Shown here piece after piece: positions 26,016 through 34,339 of a stretch of DNA of 54,040 bases. Positions within the stretch are counted from its first letter, which is position 1, and each line of letters starts with the position of its first letter. The translations under genes and the position numbers were made by a program. Location: contig NZ_JAPSLK010000057.1 in NCBI RefSeq assembly GCF_031180885.1, forward strand, positions 1-54,040. Direction: 5' to 3'. Origin of the DNA: Saccharothrix sp. Lineage in GTDB: Bacteria; Actinomycetota; Actinomycetes; Mycobacteriales; Pseudonocardiaceae. The notes under the pieces were generated by a model. It searched no databases, was not told where the DNA came from, and worked only from the letters and a program-made list of their open reading frames with translations.

Positions 26016-28308
26016 CACGCAGCTGGAGCTGCTCATCGGTGGCATGACCTGCGCCTCCTGCGCGGCGCGGGTCGAGAACCACCTCAACGAGATCGAGGGC
26101 GTCGAGGCGACGGTCAACTACGCCACCGAGAAGGCCAAGGTGGTCCTGTCGCTGACCATCCCCCAGGCGGACATCATCAGCGCCGTCGAGGAGATCGGCT
26201 ACACCGCCAAGCCCGTGGTCGCGCCTGTGTCCACTGTGGACGCCGTCGACCCGGAGGAAGCGGAGGCGGCGGAGCACGACGCGGAACTGGCGGCGGCGCG
26301 GAACCGGCTGTGGATCGTGGCCGTGCTGTCCGTGCCGGTGATCGCGCTGTCGATGTTCTCCCAGCTCCAGTTCGAGTACTGGCAGTGGGCGTGCCTCACG
26401 CTGGCCGCGCCGGTCGTGGTGTGGGGCGCGTGGCCGTTCCACCGGGCGGCGTTCGCGAACCTGCGGCACGGCGCGGCCACCATGGACACGCTGGTGTCCG
26501 TGGGCACGATCGCCGCGTTCGCGTGGTCGCTCTACACGCTCTTCCTGGGCACGGCGGGCATCCCCGGCATGAAGCACCCGTTCCGCATCACGCTGGAGCG
26601 CACGCCCGGCGAGGGCAACATGTACCTCGAAGTCGCGGCCGGGGTCACCCTGTTCATCCTGTGCGGCCGGTACTTCGAGGCGCGGGCCAAGCGGCGTTCC
26701 GGCGCGGCCCTGCGGGCGCTGCTGTCGTTGGGCGCCAAGGACGTCACCGTGCTGCGGGACGGCGTCGAGGCGACCGTGCCGGTGTCGGCGCTGGCGGTCG
26801 GCGACCTGTTCCTGGTGCGGCCGGGTGAGAAGGTCGCCACGGACGGCGTGGTCGTCGAGGGTTCGTCGGCGGTCGACGCGTCGATGCTGACGGGCGAGTC
26901 GGTGCCGGTCGAGGTCGGGCCGGGTGACGACGTCGTCGGCGCGACCGTGAACGCGGGCGGCCGGCTGGTCGTGCGGGCCACAAGGGTCGGCGCGGACACC
27001 CAGTTGGCGCAGATGGCGAAGCTGGTCGAGGAGGCGCAGACCGGCAAGGCCGAGGTGCAGCGGCTCGCGGACCGGGTGTCGGCGGTGTTCGTGCCCGGCG
27101 TGATCGCGCTGTCCCTGGCCACCCTGGGCTACTGGATCGGCTCGGCGCAGCCGCTGCCGGCGGCGTTCACGGCGGCCGTCGCGGTGCTGATCATCGCGTG
27201 CCCGTGCGCGCTTGGCCTGGCCACGCCCACGGCGCTGCTGGTCGGCACCGGCCGGGGCGCGCAGCTGGGCATCCTGATCAAGGGGCCGCAGGTGCTGGAG
27301 TCCACCAAGGCCGTGGACACCGTGGTGCTGGACAAGACCGGCACCGTCACCACCGGCGAGATGACCCTGGTCGACGTCGTCCCGGCGGACGGGGTGACCG
27401 ACGCCGAGCTGCTGCGGCTCGCGGGCGCGGTGGAGAGCGCGTCGGAGCACCCGATCGCGCGGGCCATCGTGGTCGGCGCGCGGGACCGGGTCGGCGAACT
27501 GCCGCCGGTCGGCGAGTTCACCAGCGAGACCGGCCTGGGCGTGCGCGGTGAGGTGGACGGCCGGAAGGTCGTCGTGGGCCGAACCTCGCTGATCTCGGCG
27601 GACCTGCCGTCCGAACTGGCGTCCGCGCGGGCGTCGGCCGATGCCGCCGGGCGCACGTCGGTCGCGGTCGGGTGGGACGGCGCGGTGCGCGGCCTGCTCG
27701 TGGTGTCCGACCAGGTCAAGCCGACCAGCAAGGCAGCCGTGGCCCAGTTGCGCAAGCTCGGGCTCACGCCCGTGCTGCTGACCGGCGACAACGCGGCGGC
27801 GGCGCAGGCGGTCGCGGCGGAGGTCGGCATCACGGAGGTGGTCGCCGAGGTGCTGCCCGCGGGCAAGGTCGACGAGGTCAAGCGGTTGCAGGGGCAGGGG
27901 AAGGTGGTGGCGATGGTCGGCGACGGCGTGAACGACGCCGCCGCGCTCGCCCAGGCCGACCTCGGCATCGCGATGGGCACCGGCAGCGACGTGGCGATCG
28001 AGGCGGGCGACCTGACGCTGGTGCGCGGCGACCTGCGGGTGGTGGCGGACGCGATCCGGCTGTCCCGCCGCACCCTGGGCACCATCAAGGGCAACCTGTT
28101 CTGGGCGTTCGCCTACAACGTGGCCGCCGTGCCGCTGGCCGCGAGCGGCCTGCTCAACCCGATGCTGGCCGGCCTGATCATGGCGGGCAGCTCGGTGTTC
28201 GTCGTCTCCAACAGCCTGCGCCTGCGCCGGTTCAAGGCGTTGGCGGGCAACGAGGTCCCCGCTCCGGTGCCGGCGTCGGCGCCCCGGCCGAAGGTGACCG
28301 CCTCTTGA
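25999..28308 (+). CDS. copA: Cu(I)-transporting P1B-type ATPase
   Basis: 769 residues. One N-terminal heavy-metal domain (GMTCASC, Cys18/Cys21), membrane helices, actuator loop (TGESVPVEV), intramembrane Cys401-Pro-Cys403, phosphorylation site DKTGT (Asp445), the SASEHP nucleotide site, TGDN, and GDGVNDAAAL. The last helices show YN and MAGSS, the residues that define the Cu(I) subgroup P1B-1. It exports Cu(I) from the cytosol using ATP. Position between KAS III and the isonitrile NRPS operon suggests it protects the producer or loads metal onto an exported chelator; the latter is inference. Gene symbol by family. Confidence 0.93.
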   Translation: MATAADTQLELLIGGMTCASCAARVENHLNEIEGVEATVNYATEKAKVVLSLTIPQADIISAVEEIGYTAKPVVAPVSTVDAVDPEEAEAAEHDAELAAARNRLWIVAVLSVPVIALSMFSQLQFEYWQWACLTLAAPVVVWGAWPFHRAAFANLRHGAATMDTLVSVGTIAAFAWSLYTLFLGTAGIPGMKHPFRITLERTPGEGNMYLEVAAGVTLFILCGRYFEARAKRRSGAALRALLSLGAKDVTVLRDGVEATVPVSALAVGDLFLVRPGEKVATDGVVVEGSSAVDASMLTGESVPVEVGPGDDVVGATVNAGGRLVVRATRVGADTQLAQMAKLVEEAQTGKAEVQRLADRVSAVFVPGVIALSLATLGYWIGSAQPLPAAFTAAVAVLIIACPCALGLATPTALLVGTGRGAQLGILIKGPQVLESTKAVDTVVLDKTGTVTTGEMTLVDVVPADGVTDAELLRLAGAVESASEHPIARAIVVGARDRVGELPPVGEFTSETGLGVRGEVDGRKVVVGRTSLISADLPSELASARASADAAGRTSVAVGWDGAVRGLLVVSDQVKPTSKAAVAQLRKLGLTPVLLTGDNAAAAQAVAAEVGITEVVAEVLPAGKVDEVKRLQGQGKVVAMVGDGVNDAAALAQADLGIAMGTGSDVAIEAGDLTLVRGDLRVVADAIRLSRRTLGTIKGNLFWAFAYNVAAVPLAASGLLNPMLAGLIMAGSSVFVVSNSLRLRRFKALAGNEVPAPVPASAPRPKVTAS

Positions 28309-28364
28309 CGCCGTTCGCGGGTTCGTGGCGAGCACGTCGGCACAAGAGAGACGGGAACACCCAC

Positions 28365-29180
28365 ATGGTCGAGGCCCCGCGGCGGGCCGACGGCGAACCC
28401 CAGCTCGTGCTGCTCCACGGAGCCGGCCTCGGCCGCGCGAGCTGGGACGCCGTCGTCGAACGCATCCCCGGCTTCGTCCGGGCCGTCGCCCTGGACCTGC
28501 CGGGGCACAACGGCGTGCCGGGCGTCGTCTACGACCACGAGGTCGTGCCCCGCATCGCCGAGTACGTCGCCGAGCACCTGGCCGCCCTCGGCGTCCACCG
28601 GCCGCACGTCGTCGGGCACGCGCTCGGCGGCGCGGTCGCGCTGGAACTGGCCCGTCGCGTGCCGGTCGCGGCGGTGACCGCGTTGTGCAGCGTGGGTTTC
28701 CGCGCGATGGGCCACGCGTCCCTGTGCGTGGCCAAGACGCGCGCCATGCTGCGGCTGGTGTCCGCGTTCGCACCCAGGACGCGGGCGAGGCTGCTGGACC
28801 GGCCGTGGGTGCGCAGGTTGGTCCTGGGCAGCCTGTCGGCCCGGCCGGCGGCGCTGAGCACGGCGGTGGCCGACGTGGCGTCGATGGTGGGCAGCGACCT
28901 GCGCGCGCTGGCCCGGTACGCGGGCCGCTACCGGTTCCGCGCGCCGGAGGTCGGCGACACCACCCCGGTGAACCTGGTGTGGGCCGCCCAGGACCAGGTC
29001 GTGCCGCCCGGCGACGCGGTGCGCGCCAGCCGGGTCCTGCCCGGTGCGCGGCACCTCGTGGTCCCGGGCAGCGGGCACCTGGTGATGCGCGACGACCCGG
29101 ACGGGACCGCCGCCGTGATCCACGCCTGCCACCTCCGGTTGCTGCGCGGCAAGCGGTGGCGCACCACCGGGTCGGCGTGA
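28365..29180 (+). CDS. Alpha/beta-hydrolase-fold protein lacking the nucleophile serine
   Basis: 271 residues with a clear alpha/beta-hydrolase core: oxyanion strand VLLHGAGLGRASWD, nucleophile elbow GHALGG, acid region WAAQDQVVPP and late His in VPGSGHLVM. The elbow residue that should be Ser is Ala86 (codon GCG at 28620-28622), so classical hydrolysis is not expected. It may be a pseudoenzyme, a cofactor-free lyase or oxygenase using Asp/His, or a binding protein. It starts 56 nt after copA (GGGA before ATG) and precedes the ScoE-like gene by 133 nt. Confidence 0.85.
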   Translation: MVEAPRRADGEPQLVLLHGAGLGRASWDAVVERIPGFVRAVALDLPGHNGVPGVVYDHEVVPRIAEYVAEHLAALGVHRPHVVGHALGGAVALELARRVPVAAVTALCSVGFRAMGHASLCVAKTRAMLRLVSAFAPRTRARLLDRPWVRRLVLGSLSARPAALSTAVADVASMVGSDLRALARYAGRYRFRAPEVGDTTPVNLVWAAQDQVVPPGDAVRASRVLPGARHLVVPGSGHLVMRDDPDGTAAVIHACHLRLLRGKRWRTTGSA

Positions 29181-29313
29181 GCGCCAATGTCCGGTAACCA
29201 CAAGGGAATTCTTGCGCAAGGTGGGCGTTGGGGAGGGAACCGCCCACAGTCGAACGACGACTACTCAGGTGCCGGAAATCGCTGGAACACAAAACCCGCT
29301 AAGAGGACTGCAC

Positions 29314-30189
29314 ATGGAAATCACCCCGCAGGCTGACAAGGCGTTCGGCGTGGTCGTGGAGGGTTTCGACGCCGAGACCGCGTCCGCCGAGGACATCGCG
29401 GCGCTGAAGAAGGCCGTCTACACCAACAAGATCGCCGTGCTGAAGCACCAGGACCTGTCGCCGCAGCAGTTCCTGGCGCTGGGCAAGCGGCTGGGCCGCA
29501 CCGCCGAGTACTACGAGCCGGTCTACCACCACCCGGAGGTGCCGGAGGTCTTCGTCTCCTCCAACGTCAAGGAGACCGACGGCTCGCAGATCGGCGTGCC
29601 GAAGACCGGGAAGTTCTGGCACTCGGACTACCAGTTCATGCCGGAGCCCTTCGACATCACCATGATCTACCCGCAGGTGGTGCCGGCCAAGAACCGCGGC
29701 ACGTACTTCATCAACATGGCGGCGGCGTACGAGAAGCTGTCCGAGGAGCTGAAGCTCGCCGTCAAGGGCACCACCGCGACGCACAGCGTGCTGCGCTACT
29801 TCAAGATCCGGCCGACCGACGTCTACCGGCCGATCTCCGAGATCATCGACGAGGTCAACGCGAAGACCCCGCCGGTGGTCAGCCCCACCGCGGTCACCCA
29901 CCGGCACACCGGCGAGACCGTGCTGTACCTGAGCGAGGGCTTCACCCTGTCGGTGCAGGACGGCGACGGCAACGACCGCGCGGACCTGCTCCACGAGCTG
30001 CTGGAGGCGACCGGCCAGCTCGACCGGACCTACGAGCACGAGAACATCCACCTCCAGACGTTCGAGAAGGGCGACATGCTCGTCTGGGACAACCGGAGCC
30101 TGATCCACCGCGCGCTGCACACGGCGACGCCGGAGCCGGCCGTCTCGTTCCGCGTCACGGTCTACGACGACGAGAACATCGTCGCCTGA
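29314..30189 (+). CDS. ScoE-like Fe(II)/2-oxoglutarate oxygenase (isonitrile formation on fatty acyl chain)
   Basis: 291 residues of TauD fold. Metal ligands His103-x-Asp105 (FWHSDY) and His265 (SLIHRA), with Arg280 for 2-oxoglutarate. The YY(x3)Y cluster EYYEPVY (Tyr66, Tyr67, Tyr71), Lys164 and His269 match, with a near-constant offset, the active-site residues I recall for ScoE, which oxidises a 3-(carboxymethylamino) fatty acid to a 3-isocyano fatty acid. AGAGGA precedes the ATG; a longer frame to 29212 is not needed. It is followed by an ACP and an NRPS, the same order as scoE-type and mycobacterial Rv0097-Rv0101-type loci. Assignment is strong on context; exact chain length is unknown. 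Confidence 0.88.
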   Translation: MEITPQADKAFGVVVEGFDAETASAEDIAALKKAVYTNKIAVLKHQDLSPQQFLALGKRLGRTAEYYEPVYHHPEVPEVFVSSNVKETDGSQIGVPKTGKFWHSDYQFMPEPFDITMIYPQVVPAKNRGTYFINMAAAYEKLSEELKLAVKGTTATHSVLRYFKIRPTDVYRPISEIIDEVNAKTPPVVSPTAVTHRHTGETVLYLSEGFTLSVQDGDGNDRADLLHELLEATGQLDRTYEHENIHLQTFEKGDMLVWDNRSLIHRALHTATPEPAVSFRVTVYDDENIVA

Positions 30190-30221
30190 ACGTGCTCCGA
30201 CGGGCTCGCCGTTGTTGTCGC

Positions 30222-30360
30222 GAGGCCGCCGTCGGCTTGTCGCGTCGCCTTTCCCGACGATCACGCTTCTCGACCGGCGGGAAACGCGGCGCGACGAGCC
30301 GACTCTCGGGCGGCCGAGCCGCGCGACGCCAGTCGCGCAATCCAACACTGGGGGTGTTAC
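30222..30360 (+). promoter_or_regulatory. Intercistronic hairpin leader, copy 3 (upstream of ACP)
   Basis: The 73-nt core spans 30231-30303, followed by the small hairpin gcgcgac-gcca-gtcgcgc and a GGGGGTG ribosome site. The ACP GTG start at 30361 is 57 nt after the core, the same as copy 2. The loop differs slightly from copies 1 and 2 (GATCACGCTTCTCG). One base pair near the loop is unpaired (A opposite G). Position between scoE-like and ACP genes suggests uncoupled expression of the two halves of the operon. Confidence 0.8.
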
Positions 30361-30597
30361 GTGGCAGGCCAATTGACCGCGGCGACCATCAGGGCGGACG
30401 TCGCCGAGTTGCTCCACCGCGACCCGGCGGAGAACTTCGACGCGGAGGACCTGTTCGCCGCCGGCCTCGACTCGGTCCGGCTGATGACGCTGGTCGAGCG
30501 GTGGCGGGAGGCCGGGGCCGAGGTCGACTTCGTCCGGCTCGCGGAACGGCCGACGCTGGGCGAGTGGCTGGAGTTGCTGGTGGGACAGGATGTCTGA
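30361..30597 (+). CDS. Acyl carrier protein (ScoB-like)
   Basis: A 78-residue discrete carrier protein with the phosphopantetheine site GLDSVRL (Ser38). Start GTG at 30361. It overlaps the NRPS start by 8 nt. In isonitrile lipopeptide pathways a stand-alone ACP carries the fatty acyl chain from acyl ligase through Michael addition and ScoE oxidation to the NRPS condensation domain; this ACP sits exactly where that carrier is found. Confidence 0.9.
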   Translation: MAGQLTAATIRADVAELLHRDPAENFDAEDLFAAGLDSVRLMTLVERWREAGAEVDFVRLAERPTLGEWLELLVGQDV

Positions 30598-33500
30598 GGT
30601 GCTGCGGCTGGGCGCCGCGCAGGAGGGGATCTGGACCGGTCAGCAGTTCGACCGGGACAGCCCCGCCTTCAACACCGCCGAGTACGTGGAGATCCGCGGC
30701 GCGGTGGACGTCCCGCTGCTGGTCGCCGCGATCCGGCGGGCGGTGTCCGAGGCCGACGCGCTGAACGTGGTGTTCGGCGAGGACGACGACGGGCGGCCGT
30801 TCCAGCGGTTCGCGGAACGGCCGTGGTCGGTGGACGTGGTCGAGGTCGCCGGGGAGGCCGAGGCGCTGGCGTGGATGCACGCCGACCTGGCCACGCCCGT
30901 GGACCTGGAGTCGGACGTCGTGTTCCGCCAAGCCGTGTTCCGGATTTCAGAAGAGCACTTCCTGTGGTACCAACGGGTCCACCACATCGCGCTCGACGGG
31001 TACGGGCTCTCGTTGGTCGCCCGCCGGGTGGCCGGGGTGTACACCGCGCTGGTCGAGGGCCGAGAGCCGGCCGAGCACACCTTCGGTTCGCTGGCCTCCG
31101 TGGTCGCCGAGGACCAGTCCTATGTGAACTCTCCAAAACATGAAGCCGCTCGTGAGTACTGGACTTCAAAGGCCGAGGGACGAGCCGCACCGGTCGTCCT
31201 GGCTCGGCGGTCGGGCAAGCTGGCCCGGTCGGTGCACCGGGTGAGCGCTGACCTCGACGCCGCCGACATCGCCGCGCTCAAAGAGGTCGCACAGCCGGCG
31301 GGCGCGATGTGGAGCGAGGCCGTCACCGCGACCTTCGCCGCCTACCTGCACCGGATGACCGGCGCGGACGAGTTGACCCTGGCCCTGCCGGTGATGTCGC
31401 GGCTGGGGTCGGTGTCGCTGCGCGTGCCGTGCATGGTGACCAACGTCGTGCCGCTCTGGGTGACCGTCGAGCCGGGCGCGTCCCTGACCGACCTGACCGC
31501 CCAGGTCGCCGCCGAGCTGCGCGCCGCGCGACCGCACCTGCGCTACCGCTACGAGCAGTTGCGCCGGGACCTGAAGCTGGTGGCGGGCGAGCGCAAGCTG
31601 TTCGGGCCGTCGGTCAACATCATGCCGTTCGACTACGACCTCCGCTTCGCGGGCCACCGCGGGACCGTGCGCAACGTCAGCGCGGGGCTCGTGGAGGACC
31701 TGGTCGTCCACGTCTACGACCGGGCGGACGGCAGCGGGCTGCGGCTCGTGCTGGACGCCAACCCGAACTGCTACGACCTCGACGAACTCACCGGGCACCT
31801 GACCCGGTTCCGCGCGTTCCTCCGGACCGCGACCGCCGCGCCGGACGCTCCCGTCGCCGACGCGGACCTGCTGCTGCCGGGCGAGCGCGAGCGCCTGCTG
31901 GGGGAGTGGAACGACACCGCCGTGCCGCTGCCGGACGTGACCGTGCCGGAGCTGTTCGAGGCGCAGGCAGCCGCGACCCCCGACCGCACCGCCCTGGTCG
32001 CCGGCGACGCCACCCTCACCTTCGCCGAGCTGAACGCCCGCGCGAACCGCCTGGCCCGCCTGCTGGTGGCCTGCGGCGCGGGGCCGGACCGGTACGTGGC
32101 GATGCTGCTGCCGCGGACCTCCCAGTCCATCGTCGCGCTGTTGGCGGTGCTCAAGGCGGGCGCGGCCTACGTGCCGATCGACCCGGACCACCCGGAGCAG
32201 CGCATCGCGGCGACCCTGGCGGACAGCCGGCCGGTCGTCGTGCTCACCACGAAAGCCCTGTGGCGCGCGGACATCCCGGCCCGGCTGGTGTTCATGGACG
32301 TCGAGCCGCGGCTTCTGTCCGATGTGGATTTGGAAGTGCCGGTGGAGCCGGGTCACGCGGCCTGCCTGATCTACACGTCCGGGTCCACGGGCACGCCGAA
32401 GGGTGTCGTCGTCGAGCACCGCGGACTGGTGAACCTGTTCCACCACCACCGGGACACGATGATCCGCCCCGAGTCCGGCGGCACCGTGCGGAAGGCCGCG
32501 CTGTCGGCGTCGCTGTCGTTCGACACGTCCTGGGAGGGCCTGCTGTGGCTGCTGGACGGCCACGAACTGCACTTCGTCGACGACGACCGCCGCCGCGAGC
32601 CCGCCGCGATGCTGGACTACGTCGACCGGCACGGCATCGACTTCATGGACATCACGCCCACCTACGCCGAAGAGCTGCTGGCCGCCGGGTTCCTCGACGG
32701 GGGACGGCACCGGCCGGCCGTGCTGGCGCTGGGCGGCGAGGCGACCGGGCCGGCGCTCTGGAGCGCCCTGCGGGACACCGGGATGTCCGTCTACAACCTC
32801 TACGGGCCAACGGAATGCACCGTCGACACGCTTTGGTGCCGGCTGGCCGACAGCCCGGACCCGATCGTCGGCCGGCCGCTGACCAACACCCGCGCGTACG
32901 TGCTGGACGCCGCCCGTCGGCTGGTGCCACCCGGGGTCGTGGGGGAGCTGTACTTCGGCGGCGCGCCGGTGGCCCGCGGCTACCACGACCGGCCCGAGCT
33001 GACCGCCGAGCGCTTCGTGGATGACCCGTTCGGGCCGCCCGGCGCGCAAATGTACCGGACCGGCGACCTCGCCCGGTGGCGCCCGGACGGCACGGTGGAG
33101 TTCCTGGGCCGTGCGGACGACCAGGTGAAGATCCGCGGGTTCCGCATCGAGCCGGGTGAGGTCGAGGCGGTCCTGGTGAGCCACCCGGCGGTCGCGCAGG
33201 CCGCCGTGGTGCCGCGCGAGGACACGCCGGGCCTGCTGCGACTGGTGGCCTACGTGGTCGGCGACGTCGAACCCGCCGAGTTGCGCCGGTTCGCCGCCGA
33301 ACGGCTGCCCGACTACATGGTGCCGCCCGCCTATGTTCCGCTGGACCGCATCCCGCGCACCACCAGCGGCAAGCTCGACCGGGCCGCGCTGCCCGCGCCG
33401 GACCGGTCCGCCACGGTCGCCGGCCGGGCCCCGCGCGACCACCGGGAAGCCGTGCTGTGCGGGCTGTTCGCGGAGTTGCTGGGCCTGCCGGAGGTGGGCG

Positions 33501-34339
33501 TCGACGACGACTTCTTCTCGCTGGGCGGGCACTCCCTGCTGGTGGCGCGGCTGATCGGCCGGGTGCGCTCGGAGTTCGGCGTGTCCATCGGCATCCGCAC
33601 GGTGTTCGAGGCGCCGACCGTGGCGAAGCTGGTGCCGAAGCTGGGGGTGGCCACGGGGAGCGAGTTGGACCCGGTCCTGCCGTTGCGGGTGCACGGGAGC
33701 GGGCCGGCGTTGTTCTGCGTCGCGCCGGCCACCGGGCTGGCGTGGTCGTTCGCCGCGCTGCTCGCGCACCTGCCGGACCAGCCGGTGTACGGGCTCCAGC
33801 CGGTGGCGGACGAGGGGTTCGGCTCGATCGGTGAGCTGGCCGCGTGTTACGTGCGGCGGGTGCGGGAGGTCCAGCCCGTCGGGCCGTACCGGCTGCTGGG
33901 AGCGTCGTTCGGTGGGCTGGTGGCGCACGAGATGGCGGTGCTGTTGAGCGAACTCGGCGAGACCGTGGAACTGGTGGCGCTGCTGGACTCCTTCCCGATC
34001 CCGGCCGCGTGGCGGGACCTGCCGCCGGCCGGTGACGACGAGGTGGCGGCGATGGTGGGCGACCTCGACCGGTTCCCGGTGGTGCGCGAGGCGTTCGCGC
34101 GCAATTCGGCTTTGGGTGCGGCGTGGACGCCCCGGCGGTTCGACGGTGAGGTGCTGCTGTTCGAGGCCACCGAGGGCAAGACGCCGGACTGGCCGGGGCC
34201 TGCGACGTGGGAACCGCACGTGGGCGGGATGACCGTGCACCGGCTGGTGACCACGCACAACGGCATGGTGACCGCGCGGTCCCTTGCCTGCGTGGGTGCG
34301 GTGCTGGCGCTGACCGGCGAGTTGCGGAGGGCGTCGTGA
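30590..34339 (+). CDS. Single-module NRPS, C-A-T-TE
   Basis: 1,249 residues. C domain with HHIALDGYG (His131/His132); A domain with YTSGSTGTPKG, YGPTE, YRTGDLARW and SGKLDR; T domain with GGHSLL (Ser982); TE with GASFGG (Ser1106) and His in VTTHNGM. Hand alignment to GrsA gives a pocket code near D-T-E-D-A-G-L-V-D-K, two acidic extra residues that suit a basic amino acid such as lysine or ornithine. Known ScoA/Nrp-type synthetases acylate lysine/ornithine and release with a reductase domain; here a thioesterase replaces it, so an acid, ester, lactam or macrocycle is expected. It overlaps ACP and MFS genes, so all are in one operon. Confidence 0.93.
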   Translation: MSEVLRLGAAQEGIWTGQQFDRDSPAFNTAEYVEIRGAVDVPLLVAAIRRAVSEADALNVVFGEDDDGRPFQRFAERPWSVDVVEVAGEAEALAWMHADLATPVDLESDVVFRQAVFRISEEHFLWYQRVHHIALDGYGLSLVARRVAGVYTALVEGREPAEHTFGSLASVVAEDQSYVNSPKHEAAREYWTSKAEGRAAPVVLARRSGKLARSVHRVSADLDAADIAALKEVAQPAGAMWSEAVTATFAAYLHRMTGADELTLALPVMSRLGSVSLRVPCMVTNVVPLWVTVEPGASLTDLTAQVAAELRAARPHLRYRYEQLRRDLKLVAGERKLFGPSVNIMPFDYDLRFAGHRGTVRNVSAGLVEDLVVHVYDRADGSGLRLVLDANPNCYDLDELTGHLTRFRAFLRTATAAPDAPVADADLLLPGERERLLGEWNDTAVPLPDVTVPELFEAQAAATPDRTALVAGDATLTFAELNARANRLARLLVACGAGPDRYVAMLLPRTSQSIVALLAVLKAGAAYVPIDPDHPEQRIAATLADSRPVVVLTTKALWRADIPARLVFMDVEPRLLSDVDLEVPVEPGHAACLIYTSGSTGTPKGVVVEHRGLVNLFHHHRDTMIRPESGGTVRKAALSASLSFDTSWEGLLWLLDGHELHFVDDDRRREPAAMLDYVDRHGIDFMDITPTYAEELLAAGFLDGGRHRPAVLALGGEATGPALWSALRDTGMSVYNLYGPTECTVDTLWCRLADSPDPIVGRPLTNTRAYVLDAARRLVPPGVVGELYFGGAPVARGYHDRPELTAERFVDDPFGPPGAQMYRTGDLARWRPDGTVEFLGRADDQVKIRGFRIEPGEVEAVLVSHPAVAQAAVVPREDTPGLLRLVAYVVGDVEPAELRRFAAERLPDYMVPPAYVPLDRIPRTTSGKLDRAALPAPDRSATVAGRAPRDHREAVLCGLFAELLGLPEVGVDDDFFSLGGHSLLVARLIGRVRSEFGVSIGIRTVFEAPTVAKLVPKLGVATGSELDPVLPLRVHGSGPALFCVAPATGLAWSFAALLAHLPDQPVYGLQPVADEGFGSIGELAACYVRRVREVQPVGPYRLLGASFGGLVAHEMAVLLSELGETVELVALLDSFPIPAAWRDLPPAGDDEVAAMVGDLDRFPVVREAFARNSALGAAWTPRRFDGEVLLFEATEGKTPDWPGPATWEPHVGGMTVHRLVTTHNGMVTARSLACVGAVLALTGELRRAS

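Noticed and set aside
25852..29292. 1,146-codon minus-strand frame opposite copA and the hydrolase
   Set aside because: Shadow frame; the plus strand has complete P-type ATPase motifs.
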